From NCBI RefSeq assembly GCF_019879105.1, contig NZ_CP082249.1, positions 3,162,001 to 3,226,000 on the forward strand: a DNA stretch of 64,000 nucleotides. Direction: 5' to 3'. The notes beneath the pieces were generated by a model. It was not told the origin of the DNA, did not search any database, and saw only the letters and a list, made by a program, of their open reading frames with translations. Position numbers and translations under genes: made by a program. Below are positions 17,888-26,598 of the stretch, piece by piece; position 1 is the stretch's first letter, and every line of letters begins with the position of its first letter. This DNA is from Natrinema sp. SYSU A 869 (GTDB lineage Archaea; Halobacteriota; Halobacteria; Halobacteriales; Natrialbaceae).

Positions 17888-18547
17888 TCAGTTGCTCGAA
17901 TACACCGTGTTCTCGATGAGTCGCTTGACGCCGCGCCGGAAACGTTCCGACGTTGCGTTCGGCGAGATATCGAACCGCTCGCCGAGTTCGGCCAGCGAAC
18001 AGGATCGCGGAATGTCGAGATACCCGGTGTCGACGGCAGCGACGAGTGCCTCGCACTGTCGGTCCGTTATCCCATACTGCGATCGCGACCCCGCTAGCCC
18101 GAGTGACTCGCTTTCGTCGTACAGCTCTCGAATTTCGACCTCCAGACTGTGCTCCATGAAGAAGGCGTGAAATCGCTCGAGCGCCTCGTCGCTCGGAAAG
18201 GCGACGCGGAAATACCAGCCCTCGTGTGTCGCGGTCACTTCTCGTAGGACGCCGCCTTCTTTGATTACGGTCGGATAGACGCTCACTCGCTGGCCATCGG
18301 GCGTCAACTCGAGTTGGTAGAGGCGACGGCTGTCGAACTCGACAACCGGGGACGACGCAATGACGGTCGGATCGGCCTCGAGGCCGGCGTCGAACTTCTC
18401 GAACCCGTCGCCGTCGACCCAGACGAGCATCTGATGACCACCGTCCCCGGTGAGATCCGATTGTTCCCACGTAAGTTCGATATCGAGCGCTTCTGAGAGC
18501 GTTTCGCGCAAAATAGGATAATCGACCAAGAGCGTAGCGAGTAGCAT
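17888..18547 (-). CDS. Bacterio-opsin activator-like HTH regulator (Bat/HTH-10)
   Basis: 219 aa from the ATG at 18545-18547. The N-terminal 150 residues are a beta-rich domain found in many haloarchaeal one-component regulators. The C-terminal HTH-10 domain is clear (GITDRQCEALVAAVDTGYLD, then SLAELGERFDISPNATSERF, then GVKRLIENTV). It probably binds DNA and senses an unknown signal. It is convergent with the ACR3-like gene and divergent from the winged-helix gene at 18685, whose promoter region it shares. Confidence 0.9.
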   Translation of the reverse strand: MLLATLLVDYPILRETLSEALDIELTWEQSDLTGDGGHQMLVWVDGDGFEKFDAGLEADPTVIASSPVVEFDSRRLYQLELTPDGQRVSVYPTVIKEGGVLREVTATHEGWYFRVAFPSDEALERFHAFFMEHSLEVEIRELYDESESLGLAGSRSQYGITDRQCEALVAAVDTGYLDIPRSCSLAELGERFDISPNATSERFRRGVKRLIENTVYSSN

Positions 18548-18684
18548 ATAGCGATTATCTCTTGGAACGTCGCAGTACGGTTTCTTACTTGTGGTCCGAA
18601 TCCACGAGGCAAATAACAACTAGTATAAAGGACGTGAATACTTACGCGCCGTCCCTATCCGACGGAACCGTCCATTGTTGGGCA

Positions 18685-19044
18685 ATGAATGGCAGAGATG
18701 GAACGCGGCCCAGAGAACCGGAATCGATCGACGTGTTGTTCGACGTACTGGGCAATTCCTGTCGTCGGTCACTCTGTCGGTACGTGATGCAGACGGAGAC
18801 GGACGTCGTCACGAACGAGGAACTCGTCGAGTACGTTGTTGAGCGGGCACCGGAAACGGCTGCGCATGACGCCGACGAGCACCGCATCGCGACGGAACTC
18901 CGCCATATTCACCTGCCGAAACTAGACGAAGCTGGTTTGGTCGAGTACGATCGCCGAAGTGAAGTCGTTCGTGTCGATCGCGCGACAGTATCCGAACGGC
19001 TCGAGCAGGTTCACACGATCGTTCAGGACGTACAGGACGCGTAA
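18685..19044 (+). CDS. Haloarchaeal winged-helix protein (DUF7344-like)
   Basis: 119 aa from the ATG at 18685. The first half reads IDVLFDVLGNSCRRSLCRYV and the second ATELRHIHLPKLDEAGLVEYDRRSEVVRV, the standard pattern of small haloarchaeal winged-helix proteins annotated DUF7344. Probably a DNA-binding regulator. A sister of the same type lies at 40156-40521 (minus). The upstream region is shared divergently with the Bat-like gene. Confidence 0.85.
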   Translation: MNGRDGTRPREPESIDVLFDVLGNSCRRSLCRYVMQTETDVVTNEELVEYVVERAPETAAHDADEHRIATELRHIHLPKLDEAGLVEYDRRSEVVRVDRATVSERLEQVHTIVQDVQDA

Positions 19045-19063
19045 GACAGCGGTACTGATAGCG

Positions 19064-19762
19064 TCAGACCACGTCACCGCGAACCGTCACGCCGTCCTGA
19101 CGTTCGCGCCAGGCGTGGAGCTCCTGTGCCGCCGTTTCGGCCTCGTCGTCGTCCATGCCGAGCATCTCGAGGGCGGCCGACAGCGTCGGCAGGGCCAGCT
19201 CGCCCTCGCGGAGCTTCCGGAACGCCTCGTCGCTTCTGGTGCCCTCGGCCCAGAGGCAGACCCCACGGGGATCGAGCAACTGGGTGTAGTCCTCGCGCAG
19301 TTGCGCGCCACGCAGACGCTGGGTGACGTTGTCCTCGAACGGCGAGTTACAGACCTCGAGGTGGACGGGTTCATCGTCCGCGAGAAGGTGGGCGGCCAAA
19401 CACCCTTCCGGCGCGGCGTGGCCGTTCGCGTTGGCCCGGAGATACTCGGGATAGTCGCGAGCCCAGTCCGCTCGAACGGATTTACCGACGCCTTCGATGC
19501 CGTGGGACTCTCGGAACCGGGCGTTTGGATCCTGTCCGTCCGAGTCGTCCCCACCGGCGCTCGAGTCGGTCGACTCGCTGTCGTCGCGCAGCAGGATGTC
19601 CTTGGTCACGTAGACGTCCAGACGCTCGACGGGATCGAGACCGAGCGCAACGTCGCCGAAGGCCCACACCTCGCGGACCGGCACCGGCATCCGCTCGTTC
19701 GCGACGGTATTGACGATCTCCTCGAGGCGATCGACCGCGTCACTGCGGTCAAATCCAGTCAT
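19064..19762 (-). CDS. Conserved haloarchaeal protein of unknown function
   Basis: 232 aa from the ATG at 19760-19762 (MTGFDRSDAVDRLEEIVNTV). A beta strand segment VPVREVWAFGDVALGLDPVERLDVYVTKDILL resembles a nucleotidyltransferase-like core, but no catalytic signature is complete. A Ser/Asp/Gly linker (about 72-85) is followed by an alpha/beta part (CLAAHLLADDEPVHLEVCNS) and a helical C-terminus. The family is haloarchaeal. It is convergent with the winged-helix gene at 18685. No function is proposed. Confidence 0.8.
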   Translation of the reverse strand: MTGFDRSDAVDRLEEIVNTVANERMPVPVREVWAFGDVALGLDPVERLDVYVTKDILLRDDSESTDSSAGGDDSDGQDPNARFRESHGIEGVGKSVRADWARDYPEYLRANANGHAAPEGCLAAHLLADDEPVHLEVCNSPFEDNVTQRLRGAQLREDYTQLLDPRGVCLWAEGTRSDEAFRKLREGELALPTLSAALEMLGMDDDEAETAAQELHAWRERQDGVTVRGDVV

Positions 19763-19942
19763 TGCGCTCCCTTGGGCGTCGACGCGCAAAGTCGTTTCTC
19801 AGTGGGGCGGTAGTGACACCCGCCAGCGGTTCCGCGGGTTCGTGCCCGACTCAGTCATGGCCGAACCGCCATGACGCCGCGACCGTCTCGAGCGCCGCAT
19901 TGAGAGATCAGGTTTTTATCGGTTCCCGGCGAACGGAAACCT

Positions 19943-20662
19943 ATGCGACACCGGATCTTCAACGAGGACGGCGAGGAGGAACTCGTCTTCGTCATGGGCT
20001 GGGGCAATCGCTGGACCCACGAGAACGTCAGCTGGCTCATCGGACAGTTGACCGAGGCCGACTACCGGGTCCACGCGTTCGAACTCCCCACGAATATCGA
20101 CGACTTCAAAGCCGACTGGCTCGAGCCGGTCGCCGAGTACGTCCGCGACCTCGAGGAGTACCAGCTACTGGGCCACAGCGCAGGCGCGCTCGTAGCCCAG
20201 GCCTTGGACGGCGCGGACAATCACGTCTATCTGAGTCCGTGGTGGGGGTACGGCGAGGACTTCCCCAAGCCGCTGTTGGACGCGGTCTCGAAGCTCCCAA
20301 CGACCTTCCCGTGTCTCCCGATCGGCGACCTCGACGAGGAGGCACTGGGCGAACGGACGACGGACCACCAGATCGAGACGACGCCGTCGTGGATCTCGCC
20401 GGCGTTCATCCGAGAGACTCGCCGCGCACAGGCCGACCTCCTGACGATCGACCACGACGCGGTCGTCTTCTGCTCGCTGCGCGATCCCGTCGTCAGTCTC
20501 CGACCGATCGGCGAGCGAGTACCCGCCGAACACGTCGTCCTCTACAACGGCGGCCACGAACTGTTCTCCTCTGCCGCCCGCGACCGCTACGTCGACCTCT
20601 TGCTCGCCGCTCTCGAGGACGGCTCCGACGCCGTCGAGGAGCGAGAACGGGTCCCCGCTTGA
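19943..20662 (+). CDS. Alpha/beta hydrolase
   Basis: 239 aa. The nucleophile elbow is LLGHSAGALVAQ (GHSAG, Ser near residue 80), the acid is probably in VVFCSLRDPVVSL, and the catalytic His in LYNGGHELFSS. The N-terminus (EDGEEELVFVMGWGNRWT) sets the oxyanion region. It is a soluble esterase/lipase-like enzyme of unknown substrate. It stands alone. The following 280 bases to ncsA carry no gene. Confidence 0.9.
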   Translation: MRHRIFNEDGEEELVFVMGWGNRWTHENVSWLIGQLTEADYRVHAFELPTNIDDFKADWLEPVAEYVRDLEEYQLLGHSAGALVAQALDGADNHVYLSPWWGYGEDFPKPLLDAVSKLPTTFPCLPIGDLDEEALGERTTDHQIETTPSWISPAFIRETRRAQADLLTIDHDAVVFCSLRDPVVSLRPIGERVPAEHVVLYNGGHELFSSAARDRYVDLLLAALEDGSDAVEERERVPA

Positions 20663-20944
20663 ACCAGACGCGCCATCGCACCGCCGCCACCGCCCTCGCT
20701 CAGAGCGCGTCGATCAGCGCGCGCAGTTGCGGTCCACCTTGAAGCAGGGAACGCAGAAATCACCGTCGTGTGATCGCGAGAACCTCATCGAGAGCGCTCA
20801 GCGGGGTCGTTCAGTAGTGCCATCTCGAGGCGGCGACGACCGCGGCTGACCGCTCACACTGACTGTAAGACATCGTCGTGAGACGCCGCCGGTCGCCTCC
20901 GCCAGACGAAACCGTGATTGGCGGTGACCGACAACGGACCGCTA

Positions 20945-21904
20945 ATGGACTGTAACCGCTGTGACGAGGAGGCGGTCATGCACGCCGCCTACTCCGGGGC
21001 ACACCTCTGTGCGGATCACTTCCGCGAATCGGTCGAAAAGCGGGTGCGTCGCCGGGTCCGCCGGGACGATCTCGTCCCCCACGACGTGACGCCCGAGAAT
21101 CCACAGACCTGGGTGATCGGCCTCTCGGGCGGCAAGGACAGTGTCGTCCTCACACAGATCCTCCACGAGACGTTCGCCAAGGATCCCCGCATCGAACTCG
21201 TCGGGCTGACGATTCACGAGGGCATTGAGGGGTACCGAGACAAATCGGTCGATGCCTGCGTCGAACTCTGCGAGGACCTCGAGATCCGCCACGAACTCGT
21301 CAGCTACGAAGAGGAGTTCGGCGTCCGGATGGACGACGTCGTCGAGGACGACCCCGAAAACATGGCCGCCTGCGCCTACTGCGGCGTCTTCCGCCGGGAT
21401 CTCCTCTCGGAGTACGCCGACGAATACGACGCCGATCTCCTCCTGACTGGCCACAATCTCGACGACGAGGCCCAGACCGCGCTCATGAACATCCTCGAGG
21501 GGGACGTCGAACAGATGGCGAAACACTTCGACGCCAGCCTCGGCCCCCTCTCCGAACGGGAGGAGCAAGACGAGTTCGTCCCGCGGGCGAAGCCGCTGCG
21601 GGACGTCCCCGAGAAGGAAGTCGCCCTCTACGCCCACATCAACGACCTCCCGGCACACATCACCGAGTGTCCGCACGCCAGCGAGGCCTACCGGGGTGAG
21701 ATCCAGCAGCTTATCTACGATCTCGAGGAGAACCATCCCGGGACTCGCCACTCGATCCTCTCGGGATACGAGGAACTCGCGGATATCGCGGCCGAGAAGT
21801 ACGCCGGCGACGACGGTGCTGACCTACAGGAGTGCGTCAAGTGTGGATCGACGACGACTCGAGAGGTTTGTCGGAAGTGCTCGCTGCTCGAGTCGTTAGT
21901 CTGA
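20945..21904 (+). CDS. ncsA: NcsA/TtuA-type tRNA 2-thiolation adenylyltransferase
   Basis: 319 aa from the ATG at 20945. The N-terminal zinc site CNRCDEEAVMH plus HLCADHF, the PP-loop VIGLSGGKDSVVL, the central AACAYCGVFRR cysteines and the C-terminal CVKCGSTTTREVCRKC zinc site are all present, as in the archaeal Ncs6/TtuA family. It adenylates U34 (or U54) of tRNA for thiolation, using a SAMP-type sulfur carrier in haloarchaea. It is monocistronic, followed by an AT-rich 490-base gap. Confidence 0.95.
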   Translation: MDCNRCDEEAVMHAAYSGAHLCADHFRESVEKRVRRRVRRDDLVPHDVTPENPQTWVIGLSGGKDSVVLTQILHETFAKDPRIELVGLTIHEGIEGYRDKSVDACVELCEDLEIRHELVSYEEEFGVRMDDVVEDDPENMAACAYCGVFRRDLLSEYADEYDADLLLTGHNLDDEAQTALMNILEGDVEQMAKHFDASLGPLSEREEQDEFVPRAKPLRDVPEKEVALYAHINDLPAHITECPHASEAYRGEIQQLIYDLEENHPGTRHSILSGYEELADIAAEKYAGDDGADLQECVKCGSTTTREVCRKCSLLESLV

Positions 21905-22392
21905 GTTCGAGTTCTGCCCTCAATCATCCGTTTCCCCCACTCTCGCCGTCTCAATTCCGTTCACTGATTGTTCATCCTCGGACCCGCGATTCCGATTGGG
22001 GGTATGGACGCCGCTCTACAGCGTATACACCGTGTCATACGCAGCACGACCTCGTCGACACTGCGTACGACAACCGTTTGACTCGAGTAGTATTGGTTCA
22101 CTTTTCTCTCGGTTCCTACAGTTGTTAGACTCGCCAGATATACTGGACGTAATCCTGAGATAGTTATAGCACATCTGAACAGGTTCTCCTATCGACGAAA
22201 GTCGTTCAGCAATAGTGCAGCTGTGCGTCCACATATCATTCGGCGATAGGGTGGCACGTACTGAGCCACGACGAGTGTCGCCACTCGCAAACCGAATTTG
22301 TATAAAACATACCTCGTGAAACCGATCACCGGTCGGCACGATGGTGGTGTGTCAATCGTGTGGTCGTGCCGGATCGGTCCGGGATATCTCGA
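21905..22392. other. Gene-free AT-richer region containing an inverted repeat
   Basis: 488 bases between the convergent ends of ncsA and ftsZ2. It is noticeably less GC-rich than the genes. An interrupted inverted repeat (cctatcg at 22188-22194, cgatagg at 22244-22250) encloses about 50 bases. A TATA-like word, tataaaacata, lies near 22302-22312. No convincing frame was seen. It may hold an RNA gene or a transposon remnant. Confidence 0.5.
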
Positions 22393-23583
22393 TTACCGGA
22401 TCACGTCGACGCCGTTCTGTCGATCGACTTCGTCGCGGCCGCCGTCGCTTTGCGCGCCGAACCCGGAACTGGCGTTCTCGACGTTCTTGCTCGCGTCGAA
22501 CTCAGCCTCGGTCACGCCCTCGATGCTCTGGCGGGACTTGTCGGCCTGCTTCTGGGTCGTCGGGCCGAGCACCTGTGCGCTCTGGACGCCGGTCATGATC
22601 GCCATGACCCGCACCTTGCCCTTGTACGAATCCTGGATTCGTGCGCCCCAGATGACGTTTGCACTGGCCTCGAGGCGTTCGGTGATGTTGTCGGCGATGC
22701 CCTCGGCCTCTTTCAGCGTGAGGTCGGGGCCGCCGGTGATGTGGACGAGTCCGCCCGACGCACCGCGGTAGTCGACGTCGAGCAACGGATGATTCATCGC
22801 GTCCTTGACGACCTCGTCGGTCTTGTTCTTGTCCTGGGTCTCGCCGACGAGCATCACCGCGACGCCGCCCTGATTCATGATCGTGGACATGTCAGCGTAG
22901 TCTAGGTTGATCAGGGATGGCTGGGTGATCGTCTCCGAAATTCCCTTGACGGTCTCGGCGATGATCTGGTCCATCACCGAGAAGGCCTTGCCGATCGGGA
23001 GGTTCGGAACGTAGTCGAGCAGTCGGTTGTTGTCCAGCACGATGATCGAGTCAGCCTGCTCGCGCAGCTTCTCGAGGCCTTCCTCGGCTTTGACCGTACG
23101 GGCGCGCTCAACGTTAAAGGGCGTCGAGACCATTCCGACGACGATCGCACCCTGCTCTTTGGCGATCTTCGAGACGACGGGGGCGGCACCCGTGCCGGTG
23201 CCACCGCCCATGCCGGCGGTCACGAAGACGAGGTCTGCGTCGCCCAGCACCTCCTTGATTGTGCCCTGGGCCATCTCGGTCGCGCGCTCGCCCATCGACG
23301 GGTCGCCGCCAGCGCCGAGCCCGTTCGTGAGCGATTTGCCGACGAGAATCTTCGTGTCGGCCTCGATCATCTTGAGGTGTTGTTTGTCCGTGTTGATCGC
23401 CACGGTGTCTGCACCGTCGACACCGATGTTGTACAGCCGGTTGATGGTGTTGTTACCGGCACCACCCGCACCGACGATCACGATTCGGGGCTCCCCGAAC
23501 TCGTCGTCACCGTCCATCGGGGCGTCCATCTTCTGGGCTTCTTCCTCCGCGTTCTCCAAGGCGTCCTGGACGATATCCTGCAT
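22393..23583 (-). CDS. ftsZ2: Tubulin-like division protein FtsZ2
   Basis: 396 aa. The GTP-binding tubulin signature is [14 protein letters not shown] and the T7 catalytic loop is [10 protein letters not shown] (NxDxxD). [18 protein letters not shown] opens the GTPase domain. The N-terminal [17 protein letters not shown] is typical of the haloarchaeal FtsZ2 paralogue, as is the cdrS gene directly upstream (2-base gap). The C-terminal 50 residues are a disordered acidic tail. In Haloferax FtsZ2 is needed for constriction at midcell together with FtsZ1, which is not in this window. Confidence 0.95.
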   Translation of the reverse strand: MQDIVQDALENAEEEAQKMDAPMDGDDEFGEPRIVIVGAGGAGNNTINRLYNIGVDGADTVAINTDKQHLKMIEADTKILVGKSLTNGLGAGGDPSMGERATEMAQGTIKEVLGDADLVFVTAGMGGGTGTGAAPVVSKIAKEQGAIVVGMVSTPFNVERARTVKAEEGLEKLREQADSIIVLDNNRLLDYVPNLPIGKAFSVMDQIIAETVKGISETITQPSLINLDYADMSTIMNQGGVAVMLVGETQDKNKTDEVVKDAMNHPLLDVDYRGASGGLVHITGGPDLTLKEAEGIADNITERLEASANVIWGARIQDSYKGKVRVMAIMTGVQSAQVLGPTTQKQADKSRQSIEGVTEAEFDASKNVENASSGFGAQSDGGRDEVDRQNGVDVIR

Positions 23584-23585
23584 CG

Positions 23586-23765
23586 TTACACCTTAGCCCA
23601 GTTGCGTTTGCCGGACTGTTCACTAGGTCCGTCCTGTTGCTCGTTGATCATCTCACGAACGGCCGATCGGATCGCTTCGCTTCGGTTCGGGAATTCGCCC
23701 GAGTCGACTAATTGTTCTACTTCTTCGATCTGCTGTTTCGGGATTCGCAGTGTCACACGCTCCAT
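23586..23765 (-). CDS. cdrS: Ribbon-helix-helix regulator CdrS
   Basis: 59 aa from the ATG at 23763-23765, the internal start chosen because [20 protein letters not shown] is the exact RHH beginning. The helix pair [19 protein letters not shown] follows, with a short basic tail (GKRNWAKV). It sits two bases before ftsZ2 and is co-transcribed with it. CdrS is described in haloarchaea as a small RHH regulator controlling ftsZ2 and other division genes. Confidence 0.93.
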   Translation of the reverse strand: MERVTLRIPKQQIEEVEQLVDSGEFPNRSEAIRSAVREMINEQQDGPSEQSGKRNWAKV

Positions 23766-23783
23766 GGTTGTATTCCCCGTTGG

Positions 23784-23955
23784 GTAAGACGGTGGCGCGC
23801 CCCTGTCAGACGCGGCGTGTCTTACGACGGAACTGCCCGACATCGGGCGATTTTCCGTCTTATCGACGGGTGTAAGACAATCCGTCTTACGCGAATAAGT
23901 GGAAGTTCGGCCTGAATAATAAAGCTTTCGCCGAGCCTGACTTTCCGTGTCTTAC
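23784..23955. promoter_or_regulatory. Cluster of six gtcttac/gtaagac half-sites upstream of cdrS-ftsZ2
   Basis: The heptamer gtcttac or its complement gtaagac lies at 23784-23790, 23819-23825, 23872-23878, 23884-23890 and 23949-23955, with a near copy gtcttat at 23857-23863. The pair at 23872-23890 is a perfect palindrome with a 5-base spacer (aatcc). All sit between the cdrL stop and just inside the cdrS leader. RHH proteins bind short spaced half-sites as dimers of dimers, so CdrL or CdrS operators are the natural reading. An AT-rich stretch at 23912-23926 may be the TATA region. Repeat positions are observed; the role is inferred. Confidence 0.65.
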
Positions 23956-23960
23956 ACCGG

Positions 23961-24587
23961 TCAGTACTGTTGCTTGTCTGACTCGAGGACGTCCGCTGCA
24001 GGTGTCCGACGACCACAGCCGGGACAGAACGACCAGTCCGACCGGACCTCGTCGCCGCAGTCACAAAACAGCCGTCGCGAGGCTTTTTCGCCGCAATTGG
24101 GGCAGTAGACGTGGTCGCCGTCGAGTTGGTCACCACACTGGTTGCACTGGACGCTTCCCTCGCTGGATTGTGTGTCCGACAGCTCGCGCGCCCGCGTCGA
24201 TTGCTGGTCCTCGGTCAACTGGCTCGTCGTCTCTCGCGTGCGCCCGTCGTCGATCTGGACCCGTTCGTCGGACTGCGTCGCCCCCTCGAGCGAGATGCTG
24301 ACGTTGATGTCCTGCGAGTCAGCCGTCGGTTCTCGCGCGCTCGTGTGCTCGAGTCCGAGTTCCCGCAATCGTGTCTCGAGTCGCTCGTCGACCCGTTTCC
24401 GAACCAGTTCGTCGATGGCTCCCTCTCCATCGCTGTGCTGGTCCGAACGGTCCCTACCGCTCCGCGCCGGCTCGTTGCCCTCGAGATACGACCGCAGCGC
24501 CTCCCGCATTGCTTCACTCTTGGAGGCCTCTAAGTCCTCGAGTTGCTCGACGAGGTCGTCGTCGGCGCGGAACGTGATCTTGCTCAT
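23961..24587 (-). CDS. cdrL: RHH plus zinc-ribbon regulator CdrL
   Basis: 208 aa. Residues 1-45 are a ribbon-helix-helix domain (MSKITFRADDDLVEQLEDLE, then SKSEAMREALRSYLEG). A long acidic, low-complexity middle follows. The C-terminus has two zinc ribbons (CNQCGDQL with YCPNCGEKA, and CDCGDEV with FCPGCGRRT). This is the architecture of CdrL, the partner of CdrS, which acts on the cdrS-ftsZ2 promoter in Haloferax and Halobacterium. It is transcribed in the same direction as cdrS, with a 195-base spacer holding the repeated sites. Confidence 0.9.
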   Translation of the reverse strand: MSKITFRADDDLVEQLEDLEASKSEAMREALRSYLEGNEPARSGRDRSDQHSDGEGAIDELVRKRVDERLETRLRELGLEHTSAREPTADSQDINVSISLEGATQSDERVQIDDGRTRETTSQLTEDQQSTRARELSDTQSSEGSVQCNQCGDQLDGDHVYCPNCGEKASRRLFCDCGDEVRSDWSFCPGCGRRTPAADVLESDKQQY

Positions 24588-24670
24588 CGGTGAGTTGCTT
24601 CCGTGTTATCACGCCTCCTATATCAATCATGCTGCCGATAACGATTCCTGACATGTACGAGGCGTCCCGA

Positions 24671-24685
24671 ATAATAACCCTTATG
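24671..24685 (+). promoter_or_regulatory. Probable TATA region of tRNA-Tyr
   Basis: ataataacccttatg lies about 30-44 bases before the first base of the tRNA. It is the only AT-rich patch there and sits at normal archaeal TATA spacing for a tRNA gene. Confidence 0.5.
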
Positions 24686-24714
24686 TGCATCACGGCGGCT
24701 ACGTTTGAGTGCAC

Positions 24715-24788
24715 CCGCCCTTAGCTCAGACTGGTAGAGCAGTCGACTGTAGATCGACTTGCCCCCCGTTCAAATCGGGGAGGGCGGA
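24715..24788 (+). tRNA. tRNA-Tyr (GTA anticodon)
   Basis: A full cloverleaf folds by eye. The acceptor stem ccgccct/agggcgg is perfect with discriminator A. The D arm is gctc/gagc. The anticodon stem gtcga/tcgac encloses loop ctgtaga with anticodon gta. The T arm is ccccg/cgggg with loop ttcaaat. No intron and no encoded CCA. A T-rich run follows at 24791-24796. The 1 kb downstream contains only gene fragments, as is common beside tRNA genes used as integration sites. Confidence 0.96.
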
Positions 24789-24860
24789 CTGCTTTTCCGC
24801 AAACCAAACGGTGAGCGGAAAGCACGTCCAACCGAGCCAATTTGAACACGCCAGTCGCAG

Positions 24861-24881
24861 CGCGCGAACGGAGTGAGCGCG
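24861..24881. repeat. Small haloarchaeal palindrome with gaacggagtga loop
   Basis: A perfect 5-base stem cgcgc/gcgcg encloses gaacggagtga. The loop differs by one base from that of the larger stem-loop at 11862-11906. Such gaac-gagtga palindromes are frequent in haloarchaeal intergenic DNA. Confidence 0.55.
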
Positions 24882-25007
24882 ACCGTCTGACATCTGTTCA
24901 AATCAGGGCGATCTGACCGTTTCACCAATCAATCCCGAAGCGGCTAGCCTGCCGTTTTTCGGTCTCCGGCCTCTCGAGGCGACCGACAACTTACAGGTCA
25001 GGCTGAG

Positions 25008-25160
25008 TTACCGTTCTCCTCGAGTCCACGTCTCCGTGTCGAGGTCCTCCTCGCGATATGTCTCTCCCTCGTCCGTAATGACGTAAACACCATTCCCGAG
25101 ATGGGTAAGTGATCTCTTCTCCGCGAGCGTCCGACATCGCCGAGCGATATGCTGGCGAGA
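25008..25160 (-). pseudogene. C-terminal fragment of a winged-helix regulator
   Basis: About 50 codons end at the TAA at 25008-25010. The sequence HIARRCRTLAEKRSLTHLGN followed by GVYVITDEGETY has the recognition helix and wing of small haloarchaeal winged-helix (PhiH1-repressor-like) proteins. The first helices and the start are missing: upstream of about 25160 the frame loses similarity and another fragment begins on the other strand. Confidence 0.5.
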
Positions 25161-25188
25161 AGTCGCTGCTCTGACCGACGATGGGTAG

Positions 25189-25380
25189 GCCTTCCTCGTC
25201 CAGCGCGTCGAACGCTTCGCGGACGCCTGCGAGCGTAAGACGACCAACGCTCGAGCCGGGGAGCCGATACGGTGTCCCGACTGCGGCGCGGCAGTGCCCG
25301 AACGCGATCCGGTGGTCGGCTGGTGGTGCTGTGACGACTGCGGGATCGTCCTTGACGACGACGGTGAGCAGCTGACGTGA
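25189..25380 (+). pseudogene. C-terminal fragment of a zinc-ribbon protein
   Basis: 63 codons follow directly after a TAG at 25186-25188, with no usual start codon. The end contains a convincing zinc ribbon, RCPDCGAAV then WWCCDDCGIVLDDDGEQL, with two Cx2C knuckles. It abuts the opposite-strand winged-helix fragment at 25008-25160, so two unrelated gene ends were joined here. Confidence 0.5.
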
Positions 25381-25836
25381 CCACCCCGAGGCCGACGGCG
25401 GACGGACGGCCGTTCGCGAGTTCGTGATCACGGCTACTGGCCACTCGGCCGGTGATCACCCGTCGTTGGGGATTCCGATTTCTAGACGTTGGCACTCGAG
25501 GTCGACTCCGAGTCGGTCGGGATCGTCGCCACGCTGCTAGACGATCACGGAGCGGCCCGTCAAATCAATGACTGACCGCGACCGAAAACGTCCGTCTTCA
25601 CTGACCTGTACGGCCCCGTTTCCACGGGATTGGCGGGACAACCTGTCCCTACCGGTCGGTGGCGTCGGTCGACGACGTCCGATACCGCGTCGGTTCCCAA
25701 CGGGACGGACAGCTCCTGAGCGTGCGGTCTCAAGACCATTGTCTCCATGAAACTGCCTGTAACGCCCGTCTGCCAGGGGTAACCGGGTCGAAACAATGAG
25801 CCGGTGGGCCGTCCGCTGGGAGTGAGACCGTTGCGA
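25381..25836. other. Gene-poor stretch with possible remnants
   Basis: A 29-codon protein-like tail (VDSESVGIVATLLDDHGAAR) lies at 25486-25575 directly after a TAG. Weak competing frames exist on both strands at 25560-25750. None can be called as a gene. The region reads as the continuation of the decay zone that begins after tRNA-Tyr. Confidence 0.4.
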
Positions 25837-26598
25837 ATGTCCAACCAATCAGTACACGGTTCGCGATCGTCAGTGGGGAATCGGACGGACGAACGCGAAC
25901 CGGCGACGGCCGCTCGCCTCGAGGGAGTCACCCACGAGTACGGGTCGACGGGCGGGCGGTTCCGCTCGGGTGACGAGCGGACGGTGACTGCACTCCGGGA
26001 CGTCTCTCTCGATGTCCCAACGGGGACGATCGTCGGCCTCGAGGGGCCGAGCGGGAGCGGGAAGTCGACGGTGTTACACGCGGTAGCGGGGCTGTTGGTC
26101 CCCACGGCGGGCAGCGTCGAGCTCTGCGAAACTGACCTCGCGGCGCTGTCCGACGCGGAGCGAACGCGGATGCGGCGACGCCATATCGGCATCGTCTTTC
26201 AGCGATTCCACCTCTTACCATCGCTCTCCGCTCGTGCGAACGTCGCACTGCCGCTCGTACAGTCGGGTGTTCCGCGGGCCGCCCGCCGGGACCGCGCGAC
26301 AACGTTGCTCGAGGCGGTCGGGCTCGGTGACCGAACGACGCATCTCCCCAGCGAACTCAGCGGCGGCGAGCGCCAACGGGTCGCGATCGCGCGGGCGCTG
26401 TCGACGGATCCGGACGTGATCGTCGCCGATGAGCCGACGGGCGAACTCGACACGGCGACAGGCCGGGACGTTCTCGAGGTGCTGACTGACGTCGGACGCG
26501 ATCGGGCGGTGGTAGTCGCCTCGCACGACAAGGCCACGCTCGATGTCGCAGATCGTGTCGTCACGCTGTGTGACGGACGGGTGGACGATGTCCGATGA
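25837..26598 (+). CDS. ABC transporter ATP-binding protein (MacB/LolD type)
   Basis: 253 aa from the ATG at 25837. Walker A is GPSGSGKST, the Q-loop IVFQRFHLLP, the signature LSGGERQRVAIARAL, Walker B VIVADEPTGELD and the H-loop VASHD. LolD/MacB proteins pair with FtsX-like permeases, and two such genes follow. It overlaps the first by eleven bases (start at 26588). The family moves lipoproteins, drugs or peptides by mechanotransmission; the cargo here is unknown. Confidence 0.95.
   Translation: MSNQSVHGSRSSVGNRTDEREPATAARLEGVTHEYGSTGGRFRSGDERTVTALRDVSLDVPTGTIVGLEGPSGSGKSTVLHAVAGLLVPTAGSVELCETDLAALSDAERTRMRRRHIGIVFQRFHLLPSLSARANVALPLVQSGVPRAARRDRATTLLEAVGLGDRTTHLPSELSGGERQRVAIARALSTDPDVIVADEPTGELDTATGRDVLEVLTDVGRDRAVVVASHDKATLDVADRVVTLCDGRVDDVR

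Noticed and set aside
19762-20742. Plus-strand frame of 326 codons covering the alpha/beta hydrolase
   Set aside because: Arg/Pro-rich shadow of the GHSAG hydrolase in another frame.
22016-22339. 107-codon minus-strand frame in the ncsA-ftsZ2 gap
   Set aside because: Cys/Ser/Arg-rich with no acidic bias, and it crosses the inverted repeat; unlike a haloarchaeal protein.
24715-24788. Possible intron in the tRNA-Tyr gene
   Set aside because: The anticodon stem and 7-base loop are complete and contiguous.
25424-25459. Two gtgatcac palindromes at 25424-25431 and 25452-25459
   Set aside because: Each is an 8-base self-palindrome in a decayed region; spacing and context give no clear operator.
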